NCBI GenBank assembly: GCA_946811695.1
Contig: OX328124.1
Span: 84,225,293-84,289,292, forward strand
Source of the DNA: Gonocerus acuteangulatus
Taxonomy: Eukaryota; Arthropoda; Insecta; Hemiptera; Coreidae
Direction: 5' to 3'
DNA: 64,000 nt
Shown piece by piece: positions 20,367-32,020 of this stretch. Each line of letters opens with the position of its first letter. Position 1 is the stretch's first letter. The position numbers and the translations under genes are program-made. The notes under the pieces are model-generated. The model was not told where the DNA came from and did not search any database. It saw only the letters and a list, made by a program, of their open reading frames with translations.

Positions 20367-22809
20367 TTAGAAGTTAAATTCTTCCAATGAGAGGAATTTA
20401 CTGTATAACCAATTTAAAAAAAAAAAACTGCAATAAAAGTAAATGTACAAATTATAATTCCATATTTAGTTAAAAAGCCAGAAATCTGTGAGATTTAACA
20501 AGTTATTTTGGAAAATATTAGACCTCAAAATGATCAAATATTTTTTCATTTGTTCCCTCTAATAGTGTATTTTACTCTATAATAAGCACAAAAATACAAC
20601 AAAAAACAACATACATTTAAATGAAACCAAGAGGAGGAAATCACTCAAGAAGTTGGTGGCTCCAAGATCATTCCCCCGTGGTGATTATTATTATTTAGCG
20701 TAATTATTATTACAGATCCAGACTGTTGAATATATACGGGCTCGATTTCTTCAGAATCAAATGATTTATTTTGTTTGAAATATTGTTTTTAACATAATGA
20801 TTGAAAACGTATTCACTTATAGTTACATTCATTTTTTATAAGAACACTGACAAAAATAATTAAAATGTCTGTACTGGGTAAAATCCAAATGAAATTTTTT
20901 GATGAGACTTTCTTAATATTTATTATTTTTTAAAAGCAAGAACATGGAGTATTATTCATTGATATTCCACATTCGTCCAAACTTTAGGAGGGTTGAGCAA
21001 TTTTCTAATTGAAGGAAAGAAATGAATAAAAAAGATGAATCCTTTGATGGGCACGAGAAGTTGCCTCATGAAGGAAAGAAAGAAATCAACATTCGGCAAT
21101 TTCGAATTATCTCGGAATGCGGTCCTCTTAGCTAAAGTACCAAATCGGGGGAAGGATGGATTTGTAATTTTAATGCGTTAAGCCAGGGGCAGAAAAATAA
21201 AAATAAAAAAGTAAGAATCCAGGACAATAATTTATTTTCTACAAATAACTTTCTCATAAAAAAATGAGTAAAAAAGTCACATTCATCAACATCTGATTTC
21301 CTAATTCATCATGAGTAGCGCCACCTAATTTATTAAGCTACATTAAATTTATTTATATTTAATGGTTCATCGAGTGTTAAATTCAAGAAACTTAATGTTA
21401 TTAAATATTATGCAGACATTATTATAATACAATGCATAAACATGGTTTGATTTAGAAAACATTGAATTATGCGAAAGCAACACTTACCGAAGAAACAAGA
21501 ACCGCTACTTACAGATGTTATAGGTCAATTGAAATTCATAGCTCAATCTTTCACAAAGGGAAATGTTTATAATGTTCACTGATTACCTTCAACATACCAG
21601 AAAATATTTAGGAAAAGAAAGAAAAGGTCTCTTTGTGCTTATAAAAACAACAACAGTATAGAATAGCCTATAACGCAGACTTGTTAGTTTTTCATTTTAA
21701 AAAAAAAAAATATAACCTTTAATTTATTTTTTATTTGTTTTTTGGATTTAGTTATTAAATTACGAATTTAAAATGAAATTTCTACTATTCAATAGTTTAA
21801 GATTTCAAAATTGTAATTTTTGAAAAAAGTAAGTTCAGAAAACGTTCTCATGTGAAGAGAGGCCAAGTGCCAGAAACTAGTCGACATATATAAAATAAAA
21901 TGGTATTCATGAAGTTTAAAACAATTTTTTGAACTATAAGGCCTTTACTGTTAGATAAAAAAAATTACTGAAATACTATATATCTGTCATTAATATAAAA
22001 AAGCAAATTAACAAGTTAGTTAGATCACAATCACTGTATAAGTATAATATATACGATAGCATTACACTTATTTTATTTTAATGAATTCCGAAACCTTACT
22101 TAGTTGTAAAATCATTACTAAAAGTCACCACTTATATTAAAACGACTTACCCCATCTTTGGTTGCAGTATGAGAAGATATAATTTTACCGCCATTCAAGC
22201 TGAACCTTACTGTGAAAAAGGCGTAGAGAATAATGTGATGTGACATTTAATTGGATTATTTTTGAGTGTTGACCGTAAAGCGGCTGCCAAGAATGGTGAG
22301 TATGGCTGTCATCCATGAATTCGGATATGAACCAGGGGTATTCTATAAATAGGATGACACATCAGGTTTAGGTATCTAGCTCCATTGGTGCAAACCCAAT
22401 AAAAGAACAGCAAATTCATTACATTATAATTTATATATTCGAAAGGTTTCGTTGAACAGAACATTATGCATTGCTTTAAATGGTAATGATTTCACCATAG
22501 GCTCATACATTGTCATCTAAGCATTGCAGAAAATAATCTATAAGCCAAGAATTAATGCTGTATCATTAACGATTGGCATATTCAAAGGTAATTTCATGAT
22601 TTTTCATAAACGAGATGCTAGAAAGTCTAATGTAGAACGATTTCAGAGCATTTTCTCCCAACGATTTCAGAGCATTCTAAAAGCTAGAATACTTACATCC
22701 ACAGGTAGCAAGAGAACATTCCACTATGTGCCATGTGGAGAGTGGTGAAATTGAAATAATGTAAACAAAGAAGAGAAAATAAAATAACAAGTTGGCCTAT
22801 TTAAATATT
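20367..22809. other. Unassigned AT-rich sequence
   Basis: Contains only short A/T runs and a chance-length frame (22524-22748). Confidence 0.4.
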
Positions 22810-22810
22810 G

Positions 22811-22883
<73 letters not shown>
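22811..22883. repeat. (TA)n, about 73 bp
   Basis: TA tract with one early TACATA interruption. Confidence 0.95.
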
Positions 22884-22887
<4 letters not shown>

Positions 22888-23165
22888 TTTTTAACACCAA
22901 AAATATATATATTTTAAAAATAACACCAAACATGGTGTGGCTGTATTTTACAGGTGTATGTCTGTATGAACTCATACCTGCTTGTAAAGTCATATTAAAA
23001 ATTTAAATCAATCTTGCATGACTTGAATGTAGGAATTGTTTGTCGCACGTTCAATCTTAAAAAAGAGGTGTGAATGTTGCTATTTCTATTTCACGATACT
23101 TGAAATCTCCTAGCATACATACACGCACTAAAAATTAAAAAAAAACCACATATATATGTATATGT

Positions 23166-23455
23166 ATAAGGGCAAGGTCAGCTCAGTGGTAGAGCTCTGT
23201 ACTAACATGCTGGAGACCTAATTTCAAATCCCGAGCAATCACTATAAATTTATATATCTTTAAATAAATAAATTCATTAAAGTCTAGTACCTAGGCTTTA
23301 ATTAATTTATTAACGGGTACCTGCAAAGGGGAAAATAGGGGCCGCAGCATAGTACTGACCACACTTTATCCCTAGTGTGCCGTATGGTCATGAATCAGAT
23401 ACCTTTATAGTCAGGGCCATCATGGACTGTTACGGGACTGATTTAAATTCATAAA
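23166..23455 (+). mobile_element. SINE-B, copy 2
   Basis: Head GGGCAAGGTCAGCTCAGTGG and TAGAGC, body block GCATAGTACTGACCACA, TGCCGTATGGTCATGAATCA, and tail CTGTTACGGGACTGATTT. The tail also occurs in the copy at 57.3 kb. Confidence 0.85.
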
Positions 23456-23539
23456 AAGAATAAATCAATTTTCATGGTGAGGTGTACTCTCTAACTATAT
23501 TATCCAAACCGTGAATTGATTTTATTAAAAGGTACTTGG

Positions 23540-23541
<2 letters not shown>

Positions 23542-23602
<61 letters not shown>
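23542..23602. repeat. (TA)n, about 61 bp
   Basis: Pure TA tract. Confidence 0.95.
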
Positions 23603-23609
<7 letters not shown>

Positions 23610-24485
23610 GGTACCTTATGGTATGGATATTCATACTGAATTTAGGGTTCGAATAACAAAGAGCTTTATCTACAGCCAAAATCCATTGTATGACAGCTAA
23701 CAATTATGACAATAATATCAACATTTGTGTTTTATTTTTTAAAAGAATCTTTTTTTCGAAATCTCAACAATTGTTTCATATAGCAAATTAGTAAATCCTT
23801 GGAATTTTTATACTTTTTACACGGAATTAATGAGAATCACACGCAGCTCCTTTGGTAAAGTTTCTTGTATTTGAAGCACAGCATGTACATCAGTAATTAA
23901 AAACAAACCTGATTTTAATTGGTAAATAATTTTCCTTTGAAGTAGTATTATGCGACTGAAGAGAATCCTACTGGAATATGTTTACGATAATATTTCTTAC
24001 AACGTCAGAGGAATTTAAAGGTCTGCTTACTGAAAGAAGTAAGACATATTTCAACCTTAAATCCTTTTCCGGTTGAAGAATGTTATTTTCCAATATGGTC
24101 TTAATTACTCCGTAACTTACCGGACTTATTTTTATTTTCTACCGTAGATAAGATCTCTCCGCTTCCTAAAGAGGTCAGTGCTCACACAGATATTTGTATT
24201 ACTAGCAACATAAGATATTGTCGAGCCTACAAACCGGTCGGGAATGTTGAAAGTGGGCGTAGTGCGACCGGTATTCCTTTAGTACTCAGCACATTTATCG
24301 GTATCAGCTAAAGAAATATTTAAAAAAAAATTGATTATTTTACTCCTGTTTGTGTAAAGAGTTTTTATTTTGGTTCAGTTTTTTAGAAATGCCGAACTAA
24401 CTTGGATTATTTTTAATTTATTTACGTTGTGGCTTGTTACGCTAAGATATATAAACATACATATATATTAATGTTTTGCTTAAAT
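23610..24485. other. Unassigned AT-rich sequence
   Basis: Nothing recognised. Confidence 0.4.
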
Positions 24486-24489
24486 TTTC

Positions 24490-24720
24490 CTCGTTGGAAA
24501 TCAAATGTGTTGGTAAGACAGCTTCATTCTCCAGCGGGCCTGCTCCTCTTGGGTCTGCAATTTTTCGTCGGATTCCACTCCGGCTTCTTCGGGCTGTTGG
24601 AATGCTACTAGCCAGCAAGGATGAATGAAAGCCAGTAGAAGCTGCAGAGAAATATGGCAAAATATTGCACAGGCAGGATGTGGAGGAACGCTGGAGAACG
24701 AAGCCGACCTATTAAACTAT
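24490..24720. mobile_element. Second PLE tail, inverted ends
   Basis: The minus strand from about 24610 to 24490 carries a worn hammerhead-like motif (CCGAAGA, stem II GCCGG/CCGAC with one mismatch, GAAA) and then GCTGGAGAATGAAGC, as in the 17.5-kb PLE end. About 24680-24718 repeats CGCTGGAGAACGAAGCCG on the plus strand. This again gives tail sequence in opposite orientations at the two ends. No coding part remains. Confidence 0.65.
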
Positions 24721-25745
24721 ATCTTATAATTATTCTTCTTCACGCAATGACAAGTTTGATTTTATTCGTCACCAGATTTGTTTTATTCTTTCTGAATAAG
24801 CCTTTTTCTCTAATCAGACCAAGCTTCTCCACTCCTGTGTTTAATCTTCCTCTGAAAGATTTTGCAATGAAACATTCTTTGTCTCAATGTCTGACATAAC
24901 TGCCAGGGATATTCCTGTTGCATTTAAATCTTCTTTGAATGCCGAAATCCATTGAATTATTTCTACTTTCGGGAGGTTTCATTCTTTTGATGGGCCCAGA
25001 GAATTTTTTTATTTATGAACGAATGCAGTGTTTTATCATATTACCTTATTACATGGAAGTCAGTAAGTTTTTTGTTTAGCATTAATTGGTGTTAATATTT
25101 TTCTAATAATTTTTCTTTATATTTTTTGGATTTGATCTAAGTTTGTTTTGTTGAGGCGAGCTTAATAAGACACCGAGTTTTCTGTTCCTATATATGAATA
25201 TATATTTAAATCAAGTTTAGTTTGTCCTAAAAACAATGTAAAATCGAGTTGATATTGTCGAATTTAAGGTTTTATCGATATGTGCCTTACTTAATTACCG
25301 ATATTTGATTGTCTCTTACAACTCTCTCTAATTTTGCCTTGGTACTGCCACATTTATCTGCTTGTCATCGCTTTCGATAGTCATTCAAGAAGCTAACATA
25401 ATAGGAGAGTTATAATCCTCTAATGGAAAGAGGTAAGTTTCTCCTAACTCATATTAAGCCAATGAGTCTTGGTAAGAATCCTTGTTCAGTTCTTTATACT
25501 AACTTCCTAATGTGTTTACTGGGTGACTTTTTTTATATTTTTTATAAAGTGAAAAATGTCACAAAAACCCTCGTTTAGTGCACTATTGCTCATATCGTTT
25601 CTTACTTATTCATAAATTATAATAGAATAATATAATATAATAAAGAAATAATAATTATAACTAAAAAATATAATAAAATTAATTAAATAACTTGAGATAG
25701 AATAATGAGTCAGACTGCCCTCAATTGTAGTAAATTTTATGTGGA
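24721..25745. other. Unassigned AT-rich sequence
   Basis: Nothing recognised. Confidence 0.4.
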
Positions 25746-25747
25746 GG

Positions 25748-26020
25748 AAGGGTTGGGTTGGTAGTTTAAGGGCAGAAAACTGCTTGGTCATCTCCACCCT
25801 AAGAGTATAGTTAAATTGTGCAAGTTTAATGTTAGGATGGAGAGTGTTTTCAGTATTCTTTGTTTGAGACAGAGTTGTGTTTCTAAAATTGCACTTGTCA
25901 AAATCTTGCTTTAGAAAAAATTAATCTTGGATAGATATAAGAACCAGATTCAGGAGTCCGTAAAAAAGAAAGAAAAACACACATAAAATATTTATATATT
26001 CATTTTATTACTTATTTATT
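25748..26020 (+). repeat. Dispersed repeat family G, copy 1
   Basis: Closely matches 46512-46890. Shared words are GTTGGGTTGG, AGTTTAAGGGCAGAAAACTG, GGATGGAGAGTGTTTTCAGT and AAAGAAAGAAAAACACACAT. This copy has no SINE in it and serves as an empty-site comparison for the other. Confidence 0.9.
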
Positions 26021-26036
26021 TTTTTTTAATTATTTT

Positions 26037-26215
26037 ACTAGCTGTTACCCAGTGTACCATGCTACACCAACTTTATATTATATAGTTGTAAGGAACAAAC
26101 ATACAGCTGGTAGATTTTTTTTACCTTGCCTATGACACTTCCCGTATCAAGACCTACCTGTGTGCCAAGTTTGGTCAACATCGGTGAAACGCTGTGGATT
26201 TATATGAGGAACGAA
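26037..26215 (+). mobile_element. RTE-like LINE 3' tail
   Basis: Starts ACTAGCTGTTACCC, then CTTCCCGTATCAAGACCTAC, GTGCCAAGTTTGGTCAACAT, and CGCTGTGGATTTATATGAGG. The same blocks lie at 29040-29179. Confidence 0.75.
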
Positions 26216-26824
26216 TTGAATGGCTTTTTCTTTTTTTGTTCCACAATGTAGTATCCTTATACTGTGGGAGTTCATTTAGGTTCTGCAGGTTCCATCTTCC
26301 AACACTGCCTGCATTACAATCAAAGTAATATACATTTTTTTTTATAATTTTTTTTAAGTATAATAATAATAATATTAAAATAGAGAAATATGATAGCGTA
26401 ATGATAACAACTATAATAATAATACAAATAAAAATAGTAACAATAATATTGAAAAAGAAACAAATTATAATATCAACATTATAAATTAATTGAAAGAAAT
26501 ACAAAAAAAAGAATGAATATAAATGAATCAAATAAAATAAAATAACTGATTAATGAAAAGAAAACGTCCGTTCTTGCAATGGCTTATTCTTGCGATTGTT
26601 AAAACAAAATTCAATCAGGATTGTGGTCATGAGAAACTGTTCAATTATTTACAGCAGCATTATTTTTCAAAAACAAATGCACTACTTTTCTCATTTGTTC
26701 CGATACTAAACATAAAGGTATGAATTCTGTATACGCACTTTTGATAAGATTATTTGATATAATAATAAAAAATAATGATTTGTCAAAATGAAATTATTTA
26801 CAGTAATAATCCATCGTCTCAGTT

Positions 26825-26827
<3 letters not shown>
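26216..26827. other. A/T-rich low-complexity sequence
   Basis: Largely AAT/TAA-like repeats. The 118-codon minus frame at 26175-26531 is low-complexity and not supported as a gene. Confidence 0.5.

Positions 26828-26887
<60 letters not shown>
26828..26887. repeat. (TA)n, about 60 bp
   Basis: Pure TA tract. Confidence 0.95.
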
Positions 26888-26889
<2 letters not shown>

Positions 26890-26989
26890 CAAGATTGCTT
26901 TACATAAATTCAGAAAAATTTCACAAAAAGTTTTAGCGGAAATATTTTACTACAGCTCATGACAAACGTGTAGTAGATAGGGTGGGAGA

Positions 26990-27300
26990 AAGAGTAAAAT
27001 CCTTGGTCTCTAATGGAAGTTATGAGCAAATCTGAAACTAAAAATGTAAAAAACTCAGTAGAGTTTGCTAATGTTGCATCTAGTTTAATGACAAACACTA
27101 CAATTCTCCGTATGAGCCAAGTAGATATTGAGCCTGCTATAAGTTCGGACAGTCCATGGGTTACTGTTAAAGACATAGTTTTTATTAAGCAAATGCATGT
27201 GATAAAATGCAATTCGCAAATCAAAAATTCAACTATGGAAAACAAACTGAAGCCAGCAAGTTAACAGATCAAAAACTTAATGTTTCAAATTTTAATGTTA
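26990..27300 (+). repeat. Diverged dispersed pair with open frame (27013-27264)
   Basis: The last third (AAAGACATAGTTTTTATTAA, GCAAATGCATG, CAGATCAAAAACTTAATG) recurs worn at about 28140-28260. The first copy has an 83-codon frame with protein-like composition (SDSPWVTVKDIVFIKQMHVI). The second copy is not open, and I recognise no family. It is either a decayed element ORF or chance. Confidence 0.4.
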
Positions 27301-28803
27301 GTTACTGGTGTGCAGTTACATGTGATAAAAATTAAGTTGTATTTCATTTTATATTGCCCAGCAAACCCTTCACTGAAGTAATGAATGTTTTGTACATGTA
27401 GGTAGTTTTCATTCTGAATAGCTTTGGGTTATTTTTTATAGTTTTTAAAATTAAATCGCTGTACTATAAAAAGTAATATATTGTTAGCTAAAATTTTAAT
27501 TGAACAATTTTTTGTATTTAACGGGAAAAAAATTAAAGAATGAAAAAACCATACATTTTATTTTTTAATGTGATAGTGTATACTTTTTAGAATAATAATA
27601 AAAAAATATTTTAGTGATTTTCTTTTTATCGTTTGATGATATTCCACTTAGTGTGGAACGCCATATTTAATTTTTACAAAATGCATTTTACCACTTCAGG
27701 ATTTTTTCAGAACATTTGTAATTACTTTATGCTTATATTATTTTTTTTCTGGCTTCCATATTTATTGAAGTATTGTCATAGAAAATGTCATCAACATTGG
27801 TCGATAGGTATGATTTATATTCTAGAACTAAGTGCACTTCCTTTGTCCAATCGATGATAACTGCAAAATTTGAAATACTTTAGCAGAGCATGAAATTAAA
27901 CTATTTGAGATTGAGAAAAACTATTTTATATTCTTACTTATATCCATGAAAGGAATGAACATGCCAAGTTTCATTAAAATCTGAGATCATGGGTGTCAAA
28001 TCCTATTTTTTTGGGTTGATTTGACATGGAATGACCCAAATGTTTAAATATCATGTCACACATAGATGATTTTAGGAGGTACGTTAAAGAACTAAAAGTA
28101 TTTAAATTATTAAAGTTCTGTGCAGGTTAATGGGTTAAAGTTGAAGACATAGTTTATGTTAAGCAAATGCATGAGATAAAATGAAATTCACAAATACAAA
28201 AAAATTAAGTATGGAAAACAAACGGGAAACTCCAAATCAACAGATCAAATACTTGATATTTCAAATTACTTAATAATATATATGATATTAATCCAAAATC
28301 TGAGAATATAGGGTTATAATTTAGATAATCACAACATTTTTCAACTGATCAAAAACTTAATATTTTAAATTATTTATTAATATATATTAGTCAAAATTCT
28401 AAGAAGGCTATAATTTAGGTAAACACAAATATTTTACTAAAACTAAAAAGTTTTGGAAATTAGATAAACAAACCAAACTTAAAAAAAGGATAATGGTTAA
28501 TGGCTTCTAGGAGCTCAGTGTTGCTCTACATTTTCATCAGAAATTAATAAAATTGATCTTATATGATATTACTTGTCCAAATCTTGAGAATATACGGCTA
28601 TAATTTAAATAAACATACAAAGGTTAAAACTGAAAAGTTTTGTTCGCAAAAGAAAAACTTTTCGCAAAAAAAGAAGAAAGTTTTTTTAGCTTGCTAATCT
28701 CCACCTAGGCAACACTGGAAAGAAAATTACTATTTCTGAATAATTCATTCTTCTTTAATTGACAATTTGGAACTCGTTACTTCCGAACTGTGAAGCCTAA
28801 AAG

Positions 28804-28807
<4 letters not shown>
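27301..28807. other. AT-rich sequence with worn repeats
   Basis: Apart from the second copy noted at about 28140-28260, GATCAAAAACTTAATATT recurs near 28340. Around 27965, ATGCCAAGTTTCATTAAAAT resembles an RTE-like tail fragment. Confidence 0.4.

Positions 28808-28870
<63 letters not shown>
28808..28870. repeat. (TA)n, about 63 bp
   Basis: Pure TA tract. Confidence 0.95.
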
Positions 28871-28873
<3 letters not shown>

Positions 28874-29039
28874 TATGTAATGATGTAAAGTCATCAATGA
28901 GTTATTCTAATTATCAAGAACATCAACAAATAAATTTGAGACAATATTCAAAATGGCTGTCAGAATATAAACGGTTCAGTGTAGCCAATTTTTCTTGAAC
29001 AAAACTTTTGACCTTTTGACCAAATTTCGAAATTTGACT

Positions 29040-29179
29040 ATTTTGACCTAGCCTAGGAGATTTCCCGGATCAAGACGTATCTATGTGCGAAGTTTGGTCA
29101 ATATCAGTCAAACGATGTGGATTTGTATAAGGAACAAACAAACAGAAAAACAGACTCGTGATTTTTATATATATAGATT
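29040..29179 (+). mobile_element. RTE-like LINE 3' tail, complete end
   Basis: TTCCCGGATCAAGACGTATC, GTGCGAAGTTTGGTCAATAT, ACGATGTGGATTTGTATAAG, AACAAACAAACAG, then ACTCGTGATTTTTATATATA and TAGAT. This is the best-preserved of the three tails. Confidence 0.8.
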
Positions 29180-29599
29180 TTGTATTATTATTATAGCCAT
29201 TACTTATGTTAGTCATTCATACTTCTTCTTTTATTTTTCTTTCTTCTTTTTTTGTATATTTATTTATTTTTATTGTTATTTTTTTTTTTTTTTTGGAGAA
29301 AGGACTTTGGGTGCACGAAAATTTAAAAAAAAACCATAGTGCACTTAAAGTGCAACTCTCTATCCTTTGTGGTCCAGTATGACGAAGTCGTACCTTGGCT
29401 ACTCCAGGCTCACACTGCTTACTAAAAGTGGGGGCCTTATGTATTTTTCTACTATATGATTATTTGAAGGTTGAGAATTTCCAGGAATCTTTTTAAATTT
29501 CGAGGATCATTTATATAGTTATACTATAGACATGAAGAGTATTGCCTGCAGCTCCTGAGCCAGCTAGGTATAATGGACGAGATGACTAGAGATAGAAGC

Positions 29600-29665
29600 A
29601 GGCGTGTCTAGCTAGATGCTGGGATCCACCAAGGCGTGCTCCTGACTCCTATACTAGGATTAGCT
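29600..29665 (+). pseudogene. Possible LINE reverse-transcriptase scrap
   Basis: The plus strand gives DAGIHQGVLLTPILGLA, resembling the G-x-x-Q-G-x-x-L-S-P-x-L motif of non-LTR reverse transcriptases. A stop lies just upstream and no neighbouring RT motif is clear. Chance resemblance is possible. Confidence 0.35.
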
Positions 29666-29845
29666 TTACGTGCTCCTGCTCAGCATGGGCTGATCAGCTT
29701 CTCATTGTACTCTGCACAGTATGTGTATATTGAAACTAGATCTACCCCCAGTCGGGCCCTCTTCCTTCTCTTTCATTTTACTATTAATCACTCATTTCCT
29801 CTACATCTGAAGCTAGTAGCTTCCTCAAAAAAAGAAATAAATAAG

Positions 29846-29847
<2 letters not shown>

Positions 29848-29932
<85 letters not shown>
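29848..29932. repeat. (TA)n joined to (GA)n
   Basis: TA tract to 29896, then GA repeats to 29932. Confidence 0.95.
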
Positions 29933-29934
29933 CA

Positions 29935-30015
29935 ATATTCTGAAGGAATGTAGCTATTGATTTGAACTCTAGAAAGATTTTTCAACAATATTTTCAATTC
30001 ATCATTGATCCTACT
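29935..30015 (-). repeat. Dispersed repeat family E, copy
   Basis: The reverse complement carries AGGATCAATGATGAATTGA, AAAATCTTTC and AATAGCTACATTCC, shared in order with 52350-52480, 57185-57240, 55485-55565 (minus) and 63290-63410. Confidence 0.5.
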
Positions 30016-30218
30016 TAACGTACTCGAAAAACCATACTTATTTGTCTGACGTATAGCTTCTTTTTTTTAAGCCAATTAAAAAAAAAAGCCAAAATGTTGA
30101 AATCTTTTAAGACGGAACAAAATAAATTAAAGCATGGGATGAATAAAATGTGCTTTCATTCTGCAAAATGATGGTCATATGATCATGATTATTTTTCTTA
30201 TCAAAAAGAATAATCATA

Positions 30219-30267
30219 TTTTTATATCCTGTATCTAACATATTATGTTAGATAAAGGATATAAAAA
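30219..30267. repeat. Near-perfect palindrome, 24-bp arms, 1-nt centre
   Basis: TTTTATATCCTGTATCTAAC on the left pairs with GTTAGATAAAGGATATAAAA on the right, with one mismatch in the arms and centre CATATTATG. A smaller hairpin (TGATTATT / AATAATCA) lies just upstream at about 30187-30216. Confidence 0.85.
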
Positions 30268-31738
30268 GTATTCCTTGAAAAGGACAGAAGTCTTAAAATT
30301 CATTCATTCAAATTTAGGTGTGTTAGCAATTGATTTTTCCCATGATCTCAGAAAGCTTGCTTTGTTCAAAGATCACAAGGAAGAACTGACGAAATTTTTT
30401 GAATCCATAAATTTGGTGATATAAAAAATAACTAGGAAAACAGAGACCACGAAATAAAACATCTGACTCCACTTTATCTTATTTTTTATTTGCATTTTTT
30501 TTTCTTATTTTAAATAGTTTTCTTTTGTTTTTTTGTTTTGTATTTCTTTCACTTATTTATATTTTGTGGGGCGAGTACTAAAACTAGATGACTACAAATT
30601 TGGCAAAACATGGGTAATTGCAAATGAAAATTCCATTTTTTTGAAATTTTTTGTTCAAAAGAAGACATAAATACTTGTAATATCTGCTTGAGTTAACTGG
30701 ATTATAAAATATTAAATTTTGTTTGAATCAATAGGTTTATTAATTTATCAGTGCTACTAATTGCTGTTTAAACCATACGTGGGTTAAGGCCGGAAAATTG
30801 TGAACATTTACTTGTTACTGTTGTTGCGCAACGTTGTGCATAGTATTAGTAGAGCAACCGCTCCAGTGCTATTTGAAGTATTCGCCCGGAAAATATACCA
30901 ATTATACTGTTAAAAACGTTAAAAGTAATTGTATCATATTACTTGGATATTTCCAGAGTTGCCGACTTACCTTTTTATTTTGTCCGAAGGGAATGTAATC
31001 ACTCGTTTCGAAGTAATGAATGACGCTACTTAAACCTCATTAAATCTACTCCAAGTAGCTTAAATATACTCCTGAAAATGTATAATCTCCGAGCCTGTAC
31101 ACGAGTGAACTACCGACGCGACTCAATGGCTAGAAGTGAATGAATCTTCAGAGCCTAAGCAGTTATTGCAAGGCCGGCACTAGAATTAGCCCCAACTATG
31201 AATGGGTAAAATTGAAAAGCATCATTTCGAGGATGGAAGCACCGGCTTTCGGAAGAGGTCGTTAAACTGAATGCTAAATAGACAGGTTCACTAAGTTATA
31301 TCCCCCAGCATATGCCGGCCTCCGGGGTGCTGAGACTGCAATTTCATACTTATTTTACTTCGCCGGTGTACAAAGAGCATTGTACTTGTAAAATTTTACT
31401 GTCAGGACCATTTCAGGAAAATGAATGGAAGTGCTTTACCACAATTTCTCCTTCTACCGGTAATAGATAATCAGCATAAACTGAAATTATATCCAGCTAC
31501 TTAGGACATATTTGGTATTTAATTTATTACAAAACTACACATTAGTTTTATGCAAATAATAAAAAGCCTTCATATGGTTGGGAAAATATAACTTGCTTCC
31601 ACATTCAACAATCTCCCCACATTCGTTCCCTCTCTGCTTTAATGTGTTGATGTATTTTATTATTATGTTTTTCAAAGTAGCTGTTAGATCCTTTTAGGCA
31701 ATTCACACACATGGACCATTGTTGCTAATTTATATAAT
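30268..31738. other. Unassigned sequence
   Basis: Somewhat less AT-rich around 30780-31400. No exon or repeat recognised. Confidence 0.4.
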
Positions 31739-32020
31739 ATATCGCACTAATATTTCTAAAGTGACACAACTCAAAAATCGGTTTTATTCACACCATCATA
31801 GTTATGGTGGATCATAGTCATCATAGTTATGGAAATACATGGTTAATATCTCTTTATCAACCATCAAAACTGTATGTACCTAGCTTGAGAGCTTGTACAC
31901 TAGAGGACACTTGTGTCACCCTTCCTGTCTTAATCCTAAGGCCCCTACATAGGCAAGAGTGACACATTTTCAGTTGAGTTTTATTTTGAGTTTTGTCACT
32001 TTAGAATACTAGTGCGATAT
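31739..32020. mobile_element. TIR element (MITE) of about 282 bp
   Basis: Left end ATATCGCACTAATATTTCTA and AAGTGACACAACTCAAAA; reverse complement of right end ATATCGCACTAGTATTCTAA and AGTGACAAAACTCAAAA. The arms are about 37 bp with few differences and one indel. The flanks are all TA-rich, so the TSD, perhaps TA, cannot be fixed. No open frame inside. Confidence 0.75.

Noticed and set aside
26175..26531. 118-codon minus-strand ORF as a membrane protein
   Set aside because: Low-complexity AAT/TAA-type DNA yields I/F/L-rich frames. There is no real membrane-protein pattern.
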